Assembly (NCBI GenBank): GCA_018296165.2 | Contig: JACKQL020000009.1 | Location: 434,001 to 498,000 of the forward strand | Source of the DNA: Termitomyces sp. T153 | Lineage: Eukaryota > Basidiomycota > Agaricomycetes > Agaricales > Lyophyllaceae | Direction of reading: 5' to 3' | Length of the DNA: 64,000 bases | Position numbers and translations under genes: made by a program | Notes under the pieces: model-generated | What the model saw: the letters and a program-made list of their open reading frames with translations, nothing else | Told to the model about the DNA's origin: nothing | Databases searched by the model: none | Part shown: positions 12,437-25,031 of the stretch, piece after piece | Layout of the letters: each line of letters opens with the position of its first letter | Position numbering within the stretch: position 1 is the first letter of the stretch

Positions 12437-15400
12437 TCATAAGTAACAATCAAAAGATAGAATTATTGTACTGACATGGTCAAAAGAATTAAGTACCCAT
12501 AGAGGTTTGTCAGGGTACTCATGACACGCCACAGGAATAGCAGCTACTGGTTTGGCAAGAGCAAGTGATGGTATCACTTCCATCTCACCCAACAGATCAG
12601 CATACACAGTATATATGCCAAGATCATTGGCACTAGAAACCATGTGAGATAATAGTCAATGTCAGATAGAACACATACTAAAGGTCCCAGGGCATGGTTG
12701 GTATTAGATCATCAGCAACACAACACCAAACAATGGAACAAAGAATGGAAGGCTGTGTATCAACAGTCAACTGAAAATGGTATATGATTTGAAAGGGATA
12801 ACAGTTGCCCTGAAGGTCAGCACATGCAAATTGATCAGCTTGAGTCTGTGTGGCTGTTGAGCACCCATATCTGACCCCACCTTTGATGATAAAGGGGCAT
12901 GCAACTGCAGAACCATTTGCTAGAAAAGGCACCAAGTTTGGTTCTGAAGAGAAGTCATCAACAATGTTCTGGTCCAACCATACAGCTTGGGCATAAGTAA
13001 GCAGAAGTCTGTATATCTTGTCTGGAAGTTGGCAGAGGTTGGTGGTCTTCTTTGTGCTCTTTGGCTTCAAAACTCTTGGGGAGCACAGCAGATGATTAGT
13101 TAAATGTTACCTCAATGAAAAAGATGTAACTGACCATGTGAAAATCCAGCAATTTGACCTTCCAGGGTTCCTTGAACTCTACCATGAGAAGAGACAACAT
13201 GTTCCACTAGCTTCTGCTTGTGTGGAGTTGTGTTGTCTGGTAGGGACAATAGCTGAAAGAAAGTAAGAAGATATATATACATAGGATGTAAAATCAAACC
13301 AATTCTTCAAGCCACTGCTTGAGAATTCAATCACAGAGCGATGTCAACTCCATCTCTCCAGCTGCATGTCCATTGAGATTTCTCAAGTTGACCATTGAAT
13401 CATTCAAAAGCAAAAAGCCACCATGCATAGGCAGGACCAAAGCACTTGAATACTTGCTTGTAGTGCATCACAAGATGATGATTTGGCTTGAGATGGATAC
13501 CAAGTTCAAGAGTGCCTCAACAGAACAGTTGAAGATAATGCTGTGCTTGGTCAACATCATAGAGTGTAATGGAGCATGCAGCCAGTAATTGTTCTGCTAT
13601 TGATGAGTAAAGTACAAGATGATATACCTGTTGAAGATCCTGTCAAAACTTTGGAATATTGACCATCTGAGGAGGTACATCTGGTGCAATGTTGGAAATC
13701 CTGTTATCAGTGGCTTTTTGCCATGCAAGCCACAAAACAGTGGGCTGTATATTACATAGTCAATGCCATTGCCTTTTGAAGAGAATGATTTGTTCCAAGC
13801 TAGAAACATGTATGTCAGATTCACTCAAAGAAATAACAGAGATGAAGACATTATCAGGAAGGCAACCAATTCCTGATGGCCAGATAATTCCATTAATGTT
13901 CTTTTCAAAATCTTGCCATCTGAGAGCATCAAGGAGGTGTCCAGCCCCAATTACATCAGCCCAAGATCATGGACAATGCCTAGAGATTGTCAGGGGATGT
14001 TCCATTCCCCCTCTCTCCTGCTCTCCCTCCTTATGAATTTCCATTATTCTCCTTTGCTTTCTCTGTCTGCTGTTTCCAGTTCCAGCCCTCAGGCTGCACC
14101 AGTTCTCTGTCCATAATCCAGACAAGTGTCACCCTTCCACACAGCCTCTTACCAGACCCCCAGATTATTTCCCTTATTCTGAGAAAACTGCTCATTTCAG
14201 GCCTCCCATCTTTGGGCCACAAGTACTTTCAACCAAGGGCTATTTCTTGGTTATATTTTTGTGGTCACATGATGGGAGGCTGGAGACTGAGGCCATTTAT
14301 GATGGATTTCTGCTTTTGATCAGACTCTGGATTTGGTGGTTGTTAGGTTTTTTCCCAGAAGCTCCAGAGTAAATTCTCTAAACACTGGCATCAGGGATCC
14401 TTAGACTTGTTCTCTTTGGATCTCCCTCTGCCAGGTGAGTAGCTAGAACTCTAGAACTTCTTGTAGATACTGAATAGACTTTGAATCTCCCTCTGCCAGT
14501 TGTGTGACTCAGCCACACACAGCATTCAGAGGTCACCCTTACAGAGATCTGCAAGTCTATGTTGACACATGACATTTCATTTCAAACTCACCATAGAAAT
14601 TATGCATGAATTCTAATGGCAAACATTGAAGGGAAAGCCAACCTGGGGAAGCCAACCTGGCATAAAATTGAATTCTGAATGTTGACACCCATGGTCATTG
14701 AGAATTTTCTTGCATTCCTTCATGGTTGTTGCATGATACAATTGAAATGAATACTTCAATTGATCCCAACCATTCTTGAGATGAAAGTCTAAAAGAAAAT
14801 GTTAAATCCAATAGAAATCTGACTTTGCAGTGACATACTTGAGATATTGTAGCCAGCAGGGTTATTGATGTCATTGTGAGAAATAAAGCAGAAGTTACAA
14901 GGATGTGATTTATGGGCATGTGCAGCACTTCCCATGAATTTACATGATGTTGGAATATCAGAGGTTTCAAATGCTGCTACTGCATGGACTATGACAGGTA
15001 ATCAGTACCTGTACATCTGCATTAGCATGCCTGATTGATATACAAGTGAAATACTTCCCTCCCATCAATCTGTCTACTTACCAGCATATAATTGCTTAAG
15101 CCCATTGACAAGTGGAACAATTGAATAATTGAGCTGTTCAAGACTGGGTTCATGAGGACCTGGAATTGTCATTGCAAAATATACATTTCCTGATAAGAAG
15201 TGAACAGTGCCACATAGATTGTTAAAAACAGCATATATTGCACCCATTGAATGAGGACAATTGTCTATAATACCAAACCTAGAAATGACACATTAAATGG
15301 AAGCTTGCATTACAAAAAAGCCTACCAATCTATATTGAATGTGAGACTGAGCTCCACATCACACATAACAAGGGCTCTTTGGGATCCAGCACTGATTTTG

Positions 15401-16506
15401 ACATTGTGAATGGTACCATTGTCTTCTATGATCTGCCATAAACCAATTTCATCTGAAGTCCATCTTTCCACATCATGGATGTCATCTAAGACAGTATGTT
15501 TGGTGATTGGAGGCCAGTTTATATCTTGTTTGGTGTCTTGTAAATTCTCAATGAAGTCTTTACAAAGCAGGAAATGTGAGATAGGTTTCTCTATGGGCAA
15601 GTAACAATGGATTTTGGCAGGAATCCATATGATAATTGGTTTGTCATCACTGTTAGCATCTCTTGCAAGGTGCTTCTCATAATAGAATTTTCCTGAGCAG
15701 CATTGTTCAGTACAATTTGGGTTTGAAGCAGTCCAGATGTCATCCTCAGTGTAGGGCTTGAAGCATACCATACAAATAGGTAGTCATTTGATATATGTAT
15801 CTATATCCAGGCCCAATCATCCTTTAGCAGTTGCTAGTGTCCTTTTTGGTTTTGGAACAGTAGAAGGATCAAGAAAATTACAGAGTGATTATATCTAGAC
15901 TGTCAAGAGGTTGTTCAATTGATTTGAGTACTGTTCTAGAACCAAAAACATTTCTGAGGACTGTCTGCAGATACAAAAGATGCAGTGGCTGGGCTTCTTG
16001 GAAAGCAGGAGCCAGCATACTAGGTAATTCATTGCCATCTTGATTACTCTCAGGCTCAGATTCCAGATTCATACCAAAGCAAGAGGAGGAGGCATTCAGA
16101 TTGATGGACCAATATTAGAATCAACAACTTGTTCAGCATGATGGATGGTAGAAGTTGGAATTCTGGGTGGCTGTTTGTCTTCTCCTGTATCCAGTGTGTT
16201 GGGTAGCATATCAGGTAGATCTTCTGAATCAATGTTGGGAAGTTCTGTATCCAAAATGACTTGATCTTGCATCTTGTCAAAGATTGGAGCCTGTCCATCA
16301 AGTTTGGTGCTTCCAGACAATACATGTGCTAGTATAGAGTCTATGGAACTTGAGGCTTCTTGCTGTGCTACAAGGCTTGAGGAAGAGACAGAGATAGACA
16401 CTGATAGATTCCCAAATAATGATACATTCAGATTTGATAAAGTTGTGGCTGAAGTTGCTTGCAGAGCTCTCTTGTCTTTTTTCAAGTGGCAACTATAAGT
16501 AACAAT
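12437..16506 (-). pseudogene. Tnp2-type transposase, main part, multiply broken
   Basis: Family landmarks occur in the right order reading leftwards: the N-terminal lysine-rich segment HLKKDKRALQATSATTL (about 16480), the Cys-containing segment near 15720-15770, IPGPHEPSLEQLN near 15140-15170, CNFCFISHNDINNPAGYN near 14860-14910, PGWLP near 14640, HHLVMHYKQVFKCFGPAYA with WWLFAFE near 13400-13460, then GGVRYGCSTATQTQADQFA near 12820-12880 and a C terminus ending in MPWDL near 12680. These match the DNA-cutting transposase of CACTA/Tnp2 elements. Stops and frameshifts are frequent, many fitting CGA-to-TGA decay. The N-terminal exon is displaced to 24591-24706 by the LTR insertion. Confidence 0.75.
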
Positions 16507-16511
16507 TGACT
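16507..16511 (+). repeat. Target-site duplication TGACT of the LTR element (left copy)
   Basis: TGACT directly precedes the left LTR (16507-16511) and directly follows the right LTR (24586-24590). This 5-bp perfect duplication defines the insertion. Confidence 0.9.
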
Positions 16512-16731
16512 TGTAATGGAGTGCCCATTACCCCTCAGTAGCAATTACTCCTTAATATTAATTTATTCATATTATTATTAAGTAGTGTCACATGATGCTA
16601 CCTTTAAATACTCATATCATAATTACATAAGGTAGCACCTTACTTCATACTTTGTAGACAAGATCAATAAACTGGTTTTGACTTATGAGGTGTGAACCAT
16701 AAGCTGTGCAAACTGTAATGGAATCATTGCA
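16512..16731 (+). repeat. Left LTR (220 bp)
   Basis: Starts TGTAATGGAGTGCCCATTAC and ends ATTGCA. It aligns along its whole length with the right LTR, with scattered substitutions and small gaps, so the insertion is not recent. Confidence 0.9.
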
Positions 16732-16852
16732 TATTTTCAAGTCAAACAAGCATGTACTCATTTGCAGAGCAAGAAGCCAAACTTTCCAAAAGAGAAGTTC
16801 ACTGCTACAAATTATGATCAGAACATTAAAATTTTAATATACACCTTTTGCA

Positions 16853-18200
16853 ATGGGCACAGTGGTGACCATGGAAGTTCAGGTGTTCAGGCCTAGGTCT
16901 GAACTGGAGTTTGATGGAACAGTGCAAACTGTTACACATGAACCAATGGGTGTTGCCATGTCACACCATGGAATGGGGAGAGAAAGTGGAGCAATGCCAG
17001 GAAGACTGCCAGCAGTTACTTCTGTTCAACCATCCTTGAGTGGTCTGATGAGCTCCACTATGGAGGGCACTCAAGTGCCCTCTGCTCAAATGTACCTGAC
17101 AGTGGAGCCAGAGGGTGCAGTGGGGGTAGTAGGCAAGGGGAAGAACTCCTTGCATGCACCTACTGCACTGCAAGTGGAAGGGTTGAGATCCTTTTCAGAG
17201 GCCACAGGAGGTCATAGTGACTCCTTGATAGTGATTACACTGCTGAGGAGTGAGGAAGAAGCTCCTCACAGGGCCTGTGGCCCTGTTTGGTTGCAAGTGG
17301 GATCAATGCTGGGCTCGCACACAGCAGGTCCCTCAGCATTCATTGAGACAATTCCAGAGGATTTTGGAGACACTTTCAATATGGATGGTGAAGTGAACCC
17401 AGATGACATCCTCCATAGGAGGGTGTTGGTATTCTGACAAGATCAGGTTGAGGTCCCAAAGACTCCAACTCAGCAATGCTTAGCTGCAAGAGTAGCTAAG
17501 GATATCACAATTCAGCAGTCATTGAGTGAGGGAATCATCCCAACTGACCTGGTAAAGTTTATGGAACTTTATATAATTCTTCTAGTGCACAAGGTAGCAG
17601 ACTACCTCCAGCAGAGAAAGTTACAGAAATTGCAGGTGTTGTCTGCTATGCCTTTGCCATTTGTAGGTGGGGCTTATTTACCCCCACTGTCTCCAGTCAA
17701 TGAAGTGTTGACTCTATTACAGGTGCCACAACAGCCTGAAGAGACACTGTGTGACTACATGGCACAACAGGCTGCAGTAGACCATTAGAGACAGGCTACA
17801 TTGGGCATGATTGTAGTTCCTGACCTAGCTTCTATAGAGGTTGGGTCAGTAATTATAGTTGATATAGTCAAGCAACCTGTGGTGCATCTGAAACCTGCTG
17901 GATCTATGCATAGAGCATTGACTTGGGAAGATAGAATTGTGTTGCAACAATTCTGCAATGGTGACCTAGAGGACTTTGGGCAGTCCTACATGGATGACCA
18001 AGGGGTAGTGTTCCAGGGGAATACTGCCTATGATGCATGGCCTGAGGACTATGTTCCACTAGAATGTCCTAGGCCCATTAAAAGGGAAGAGCAAGGTTCT
18101 CATTCTCTCCTGATATATGAGCATGTTGGGACTATGAGTAGCTCCACTGCATGTCAACATCCAGCTGACCAGGGAGAGAACATCCCCTCAAGTTAGTCTG
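16853..18200 (+). pseudogene. 5' coding block of the LTR element, unknown
   Basis: One frame begins MGTVVTMEVQVFRPRSELEF at 16853 and runs to 17437; after a stop it continues through 17522-17788 and 17801-18196 in recognisable protein-like sequence. It lies upstream of the gag-like domain and may be an extended gag N terminus or a separate ORF. I recognise no domain. The regular stops suggest CpG decay rather than spurious frames. Confidence 0.5.
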
Positions 18201-18629
18201 GTGACCAAGCAATGAATGAGGTAGATCCATGATGGAGATCACCTGGAGGTGATCCTATGTCCACTCCACTCTTGACACCTTGTTGTGGACTGCTTGGGCC
18301 AGGTGAAGGTGGTGGGGGACCCAGAAGAGGACCACCTTTTCCTGGTTGAAGGCCATCACTACTCCTGGGAGGAGGTTTACCAGATTCAAATGGACCAGGT
18401 AATGGTCCAGCAGATAAAGCAGATGATATGGGTCATAGAGCTTGTAGGAGGAGGACTACAGTCCTCCTAGAGAGACAGCCATGGCAGTTTTCAATGCCAC
18501 CACAACATTGTAGATGATTCACTACTACTGGAGTGGAGGAGGCCCATGAGTATCACCACCAGATGATGCATGATTGTCTATGGGTGGTGATGGAGCAGTT
18601 GCTTGCTGTTTGACTAGCAATTCCAGAAG

Positions 18630-19690
18630 GACTCAAGCCTAGGAGGAGTGATCCATCAAAGACAATCACCCCATATGTTGGATCTGCCAAGTTTAGTGAA
18701 CTTGAAGATTGGCTAATGAGCATCTGTGTGTTTTATGCAGTAGCTCAGTATGGTAGAGATGGGAGTGATTGTGAGAAAGTTCTGATCCTTATGGACTTCC
18801 TCATTGTAGGTGCACTGAAATGGTACCTATGACATGTGATACATGTCAATAGGGTCCAGTCCCACTGGAGGTTCAAGAATGTGATCCTTGGATTGTACAA
18901 TCAATTTGTACAGCCCTCAACAATGCAGGATGCATGTGACACATTCTGTGATGTGGTGTATGCAGTTGAAAAGGGAGTACAAGAATTTCATGATGCCTTG
19001 CTTGACCATGCTCAAAACATGGCCATGTTTCCTGATGAATTCACCATTCATAAGCAGTTCCTGGAGGGGATACCCTCTGACATGCTTATGAAATTAATAT
19101 GAAATGATGGGCTTGCTCCCAAAGTGAACACAGTTAAGGAGTTTGTCTTGGAAGTGAAGGCCTATAAAAATAGCATCAAAACTGCTGTGCACTACTTAGA
19201 GTGCAGAATGAAGAGTCAGTCAGGACAGCAGCTGTTGTTAGCAGCAGTGCAGTCTCCAAAGTTTGGGACTGCCTAGGCTAAGTGGACAGAGGTGGCCAGA
19301 CACCATGTCTGCCCACAACTGTCTAAGTTGGCAAAGAGGCCTGTTGTACATGTGGCCTCAAGGCCTATACAACCACAAGTCAGCCTATATAAGAGGACCA
19401 CTTCACTATATATAGAGCCAGTCAGCATGTCCAACAGCTTGGACATTGTGCCCTTTTGGGCCAGTTAGTTGAGTGCTTGGACTGGCAAGTGTTCCTCTCA
19501 CAGTCTGGGCCTAGGCCTTTCCTGACTTGGAGGTGCAGTACAGGCAGCAAGAAGACATCCTGCCACAGGGAAGAATCTAGTGGTCATAGCATCTGGCCAA
19601 CCAGGTAAGGATGCTGAGCAATCTGCTAAATGTTACAAGTAGAGAAAGGTTAGGCATTTTGCCTGCAAATGCAGGGAGCCAGCTGAGCTA
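18630..19690 (+). pseudogene. gag polyprotein of a Ty3-like element, decayed
   Basis: The reading begins around TITPYVGSAKFSELEDWL (about 18660) and contains the gag-domain pattern ILMDFLIVGALKWYL, stop, then VQSHWRFKNVILGLYNQF and EFHDALLDHAQNMAMFPDEF to about 19100. This is the capsid-like domain of Ty3/gypsy elements. A CCHC zinc knuckle is recognisable near 19625-19665 (CYK-stop-RKVRHFACKC), with the second Cys codon replaced by TAG. Gag normally packages element RNA; here it cannot be made intact. Confidence 0.7.
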
Positions 19691-19699
19691 GCTCCTCAA

Positions 19700-20577
19700 G
19701 TGTTCATGCAAGCAGCACATACTGCTGCTCCCTCAGATATGGGAGATGCCAATGATGAGCTGCTAGAAGAGCCTGCTGAGGCTGACAACAATAATGCAGC
19801 TGAGTCTGAAGAAACTCAGAAGAATGATGAGGAGTATGAAGACTGGTTAAGTCAAATAGACTTAACTGAGTTTGTAATAAATGCAAGCATTTCTGAGACA
19901 ACATGTTTTGCACCATTCAAGTTGAACAGTGGCTACATGCCATTGATGATACACAAGATCAGGTTGGATACTGCTATTCCTAGGGGAATTCAGCAATTTG
20001 CCTGCCAAGCTCTTAAGAACTTGGCAGCAGCACACAATGCAATTATCGAAGCACATGTCTTTCAGACATGCCTTGCCAACTCACATTGTAGACCTGATCC
20101 AGAACTGGAGAAAGGTGCATTGGTGTAGCTTTTGACAAAAAACCTCAACCTCCCAAAAGGCAGAGCTAGGAAGCTCTTTCCAAGTGGGTTGGGCCATATA
20201 GAATCTTGGAGGCCTACAGTGAGACCTCCAATTATATGTTGGAGCTGCCTACAGCACTCTGGAAACAAAGAATACACCCTAAGTTCCATGTGTTGCTGCT
20301 GCAACCATACAAGACCAGCAACAATGCACTGTTTCCCAACAGGGCAACACTAGAGTCATACAACTTTGGTGCTCCAGACAACCAAGAGTAGGTTGTCAAT
20401 GACCTGTTAAGCCATTGTTGAGATGGGGAAAACCTCAGATTTGAGGTGTGTTGGAGTTTTGAGGACACCACTTGGGAGTCCCTTGCCACCTGCAAGGACC
20501 TAGCAGCCCTTGACAGGTATTTGGAACTGCAGGGCATCCAGCACCCTGCACAGTTGGCTAAAAGGACTAAGTTGACT
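19700..20577 (+). pseudogene. Integrase C-terminal region plus chromodomain
   Basis: The frame at 19700-20128 passes from an acidic linker into ASISETTCFAPFKLNSGYMP and IRLDTAIPRGIQQFACQA, the conserved end of Ty3-type integrases. It continues, with frameshifts, through NLNLPKGRARKLFP, ETSNYMLELPTALWKQRIHP and FHVLLLQPYKTSNNALFPN. A chromodomain-like end (VCWSFEDTTWESLATCKDL near 20450-20505) follows. Chromodomains in this position target integration to marked chromatin. The catalytic core (HHCC and D,D-35-E) is absent, so gag is joined almost directly to the integrase tail. Confidence 0.75.
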
Positions 20578-23500
20578 TAGTCCAGAAGCTAGACAAGCTG
20601 CCATGCCAGCAGCCATCAAATATTATGTCAGCCAATTTTTTGGCTGAGTGTGAAGTTCAACTGCTCTTTGTCTGCTATGATATTGTTGGTGCTACATGCC
20701 AACAGTAGCAAAGAGGACTCTTTGCTCAATGGGCAAGAAAAAGAAGCAACCTGGTGAGGCAGATGCAAGTCTGCCAGAATATTTGTTGAGCTCTGAATAG
20801 AGCTCAAGAGGAGGAGGACCAGGGAGTAGTTCACTCCCATAGTTTGGTGGCTTTACTGCATTGGCATGAGGCTTAGTGCCTGGGGACATAGCACTCCTAG
20901 CAATGAGAAGAGTGGCTCCAGCCCCAAGGAAAACAAGGCCCATGAGCAGAGGACCCACAGCAGTGTCAAGAGATGTGGCCCTGCCCAGTTATACAGTAGC
21001 AATGCAGCAGTTGCCAGTGCAGGGATGTGGTGTGCCTCTGCAGTGTGGTGGTATGGAAAAAGGACATGGGGGATGTTAGGTGCCCCTACCAATGAACTTT
21101 GGATACTCTGTGGGCCCACAGCCTGTGTAATCCCAGAAATTTCAACAATACATGGTGCTACAATATAATGTGGCCCCACCACCAGTCACTGGCCCTGGCT
21201 GTACAATGGGCACAGCAGGTCAACAATGACCTGCCACTATATCACCACAAGTAGGGATTTTTGTCCCTGCATCCTCTCTATCAGAGGCAATGCAGGTGGA
21301 TGACAATGGCCCAGAGTTGATCATGGCTCTGATGCAGTCCTTGGCCCCTCCACAGCAGTCATACCTGCCATTGCCCACTGTAGTGCATTCATTGAATGCT
21401 CCAGCTTCAGCTTCAAGTGCATCAGGGCATCCAGTGGCTGCCTTGACCAGCACCAGCAAAGGAAAAAAGAAGGTGAGTGCAATATGCCACCTGCACTAGC
21501 ACAGGGGAGTAGCACATCCTCATTGACCACCTAGAAGATAGTCAAGTGACACTTTTCTAAAGAAGAGCAAGGGCAAAGCAAAAGAGCCTGAGCCCTCTAC
21601 TGCTATGGATGAGCAAATTGCTCACCTCCTCCAGTGGCTTCATGAAGCTGGAGTACCAGAGGACATCAGGACTGACATCCTCAATAATCCAGTGGTGCAG
21701 TTAGCACTAGCTCAAGTTCTGAACAAACTTGACATTGTTTGAAACCAAAGAGATGAGGCCCAGATGGGCCTCTTCTGCTCAGCCTTGGGGAAGAGGAAGT
21801 GGGTAGCATCCCCTCCCCAACCCCCAAAAGCAAAGAAGGCTCACATGGAACCTTCTGTGTTTGTCAAAGGATCCTCAACTCAGAAAGCACAGCTGATGCC
21901 CTATGATAATGATGTGCCTGCTAGTAATAACTAGAGAATGGACAAGTGCCCTGACTTCAAGGTGTCTCCATCCACTGCTGGACTATTGACATTAGCAGCA
22001 GCCAAAGCTGGGCTGCCAAAACCAGCAGTGGCTAAGGCTGGACCATCTAGGTCTGCAACAGTAAAGGCTGGCACTGCAAAGCCAGCCAACTCTGTGGTCA
22101 TTGCCACTCTGATTGCCTTTTCTGCAAATGTGCTACAGGGATCAGAGGCAGGAGTGATTGAGGTCCTTAAACTGAGGACCTATGTTATCTCTACTGCTCT
22201 GTTCCACAGATACTTCCCACTAGTGCATTTAGACCCCCACAATGAAGAATTCTTTGTCACCCAAGTACAAGCTGCCCAAGCTGCCATGGGTGCCCCAGTG
22301 GCATCTGACTTGGAAAGCAATGATGATGATGATGTCCCAACATCTAAACAATGTATTTTAGACAGTGACTCAGAAGACAACACTGCTGAGTGTTGTTGCA
22401 AGAAGCAGCACAATGCTAATGCCAAATAGCTGTTAACTATTGATGCTGAGAAGTCCAAATTGGACCTCAAGCATTTGAACAATACAGTGCCTGGCCACCT
22501 TCCAGATGGCTGGGAGACCACATTGGTATGCAGGCACTTTGAGTGCCAAAACAACTTCAGGAGTATTCTTCACCCCAATCTCTACTGGTCACCAACAACC
22601 AATGCAATCTTTGTTGGTAATGAAGCAGTCTTTGTATGCTCTACAGAGATGGCAGGGGTATCTTATATATCCCCACATTATGAATTGTTATATTGGTGGG
22701 CTCCACAAGGGATGCCCATAAACCCAGAACAGCTGTGGCTGATCCTAAAGCTCATTCAGGATAGCTGGGCTAAGGTTACTATGAGGGAGTGGATACATGC
22801 TGCTCTCCTCCTTCAGGAGTTCCACTGGATCTCCTTTCACATGGCCCCAGACATTAGAGACCATACCATGTGGCATATCATGGAGTTGACTCTGGAAGAA
22901 TTGGAAACATCTCTTTCCAGAAGGGACCACTATTGGCAACCAGTCCCCTTGCCTTCACACTCATTGGCCATGCTTGGTCATACAAATAATAACACATAGG
23001 GAACAGGACTTACTCAAGTCCCAATCAGCCATCACTTCAACATTGATGCATGGGCACAGTATATTCTGCACCATGGCCACCCAGGTTTGCAGAACCTGTA
23101 CTCAGGTGTGGCCATCAATGCTTCATTATGCATAGATCACCACTTGGTCTTCACATATGTATTGGGTCAGGCACTTGCTCTGACTATGCCACATGCACAA
23201 ATGGCCTATATAAGGCTGTTCACTATGGTGGCTTCTCAGCCTCATCTCTATCAGGACATGGTTGATGTGCTCATGTAGGGGAGTTTACTCTTTTTACCTC
23301 CTACATCTTCACTCTGCATAGGTTGCAAGTGCTGCCTATGCAAATTAAGAACCTTAGTAAGATGGAGTGATATATCACCTCCTGGGAAACTACATGCCTC
23401 CTACATGGGTGAATCATGCATATACCTATGGTATATGCTTCCTCAATCACCACTGGTCAGGGAGCACACTACACATGGATCCATCCATGAGAGTTGACAA

Positions 23501-24357
23501 TGAATGCCATTGTCAACTCCAGATCATCAGTGTGCCCCCTGCTTTGGAGGGGTATGATGGGTGGTATGCCCCCACCACTAATGATCAGGAGCACTTCTGA
23601 GTGCTCTATGAGAGCTGTGGCCACTCCTCACTCAGTGCAGCCAAATGGCTGTGCTATAGTGAGGTGGGCATCTTCACTCACCTTCTGCATCACTCTGCAG
23701 AGGTGGTGAGAGCCTCCTTTGCAGAAGTGGAGGAGCCCTTTTTCATGGTTCCTCCACCAATTGCAGTTCCAACTGAGGAGGGGCCCTCTTTATCAGTGGC
23801 CTCAGCCACTACCAACCCTGCTGCCAGCTCTATTACATCCTCTCAGAATGCACCTACAGAGGAGTCCATAAAACTGGACTATGCCAACAACTCTTTGGTG
23901 CCCACAAATTTCCACCTAACAATGACTCCACAAGTTGTCCCTAGCCCCTCAGATGTAGCCATAGTGACTAATGCTGCTACCCTGGCCACTCCTGAGGCTG
24001 AATCAAGTGGCTCCATTGATATGGCTAATGCTACATTGAAATGCTGGGCAGACATCATGAGCAACAAGGAAGCAGCAGCCTTGAAGATGGATGAACAGGC
24101 AGGGTGAACTACCAGAGAAGTTCACTATTCAATGAAAAAATGAACACAGGCTTACTGAGTGCCCATCTTGTCACCCAGTGCAGTTGTGCAGCACATTGGG
24201 ATGGTACTATGTCCATCTTATTGAGTAGGACCATTTGATCCTGCCACTATTCTAACATAGAGATCTGTGTTCAGATTCCAGTGAGACTTGCAGGTGGGAT
24301 GCCATATCCCACCCCCTGATTTGTGTTCTGATTTTCCATGAGTCTGTTGACAGACTC
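20578..24357 (+). other. 3' block of the LTR element, coding-like but unrecognised
   Basis: About 3.8 kb between the chromodomain and the polypurine tract, nearly CpG-free, with several long plus-strand frames: 21938-22429 (Ala/Lys-rich start, DSDSEDN acidic end), 22460-22999 (GWETTLVCRHFECQNNF, then WWAPQGMPINPEQL) and 23601-24107. I recognise no domain. It could be a third ORF, a transduced host gene or a second collapsed element. Length and position between integrase and 3' LTR are unusual. Confidence 0.45.
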
Positions 24358-24367
24358 AAAAGGGGGG
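24358..24367 (+). promoter_or_regulatory. Polypurine tract
   Basis: AAAAGGGGGG lies 2 bp before the right LTR, where plus-strand DNA synthesis of an LTR element is primed. Confidence 0.75.
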
Positions 24368-24369
24368 TA

Positions 24370-24585
24370 TCTAATGGAGTGCCCATTACCCCTCAGTAGC
24401 AATTACTCCTTAATATTAATTTATTTATGTTATTATTAAGTAGCATTACATGACACTACATTTAAATACTCATATTGTAATTTTAAGGCAGCACCTTACT
24501 TCATACTTTGTAAACAAGATCAATTGACTGGTTTGACTTATGAGGTGTAAACCATAAGCTGCATGAACCATAACAGAAACATTAC
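24370..24585 (+). repeat. Right LTR (216 bp)
   Basis: Begins TCTAATGGAGTGCCCATTAC (second base differs from the left LTR) and ends ATTACA, followed by the TGACT target duplication at 24586-24590. Confidence 0.9.
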
Positions 24586-24590
24586 ATGAC

Positions 24591-24706
24591 TGGTACATGA
24601 AACCTAATGGACTTGAACTGCATTTGGTGCACTGACATTCAACAAGGTGTTTCCAGTAGGTTGACTGTAAGCAATGCACTGTAAGGTCACTCTGGAGCAT
24701 GGTTAA
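24591..24706 (-). pseudogene. N-terminal fragment of the Tnp2-type transposase, cut off by the LTR insertion
   Basis: The minus-strand reading ends ...VECQCTKCSSSPLGFMYQS at the LTR insertion point. Removing the LTR element and one TGACT copy makes this frame run directly into IVTYSCHLKKDKRAL at 16506 without a frame change. The Cys-rich start is typical of these transposases. Sequence 24707-25031 beyond it is AT-rich and probably 5' flank of the transposase gene. Confidence 0.7.
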
Positions 24707-25031
24707 TAGATTTACTGACCATGAGTATCCAGTGTCTGGTGGTAGCTGCTGGGACAGAGCTCAATGAAGGATGAAGGGAGACAATTGCAAGAACAACAGG
24801 ACTTGGTAAAGTTAAAGTCATGCACATGCATCATGACAATACATGAATACATGCAATTAATGTATATATATATCAATGTCTGCTATAGCTAGTGCTACCA
24901 TGGTCAGAGCAGTAATTTTATTAGAATGTATGTAAAATATGTGAATTCTAGTGAAATACTATAAGATTAGATTCTAGAGGTATTCTGAGAGGAATCTGGG
25001 TGAAATGCATGGAATCTAAACATATAATAAA

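Larger units (their letters stand above)
16512..24585 (+). mobile_element. Ty3-like LTR retrotransposon lacking protease, RT and RNase H (non-autonomous)
   Basis: Two related LTRs (16512-16731 and 24370-24585), TG...CA ends with the terminal inverted repeat TGTAATG/CATTACA, a polypurine tract before the right LTR and a perfect TGACT target duplication. The interior carries, in order, an unassigned 5' coding block, a Ty3-type gag with a broken zinc knuckle, then directly the C-terminal part of an integrase with a chromodomain, and a 3.7-kb 3' block. No protease, reverse transcriptase, RNase H or integrase catalytic core is visible between 19690 and 19790. CpG is nearly absent throughout. Confidence 0.88.

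Noticed and set aside
13900..14350. Pyrimidine-rich stretch looking like a foreign insertion
   Set aside because: On the minus strand it lies between recognisable transposase segments and is best explained as decayed transposase coding sequence.
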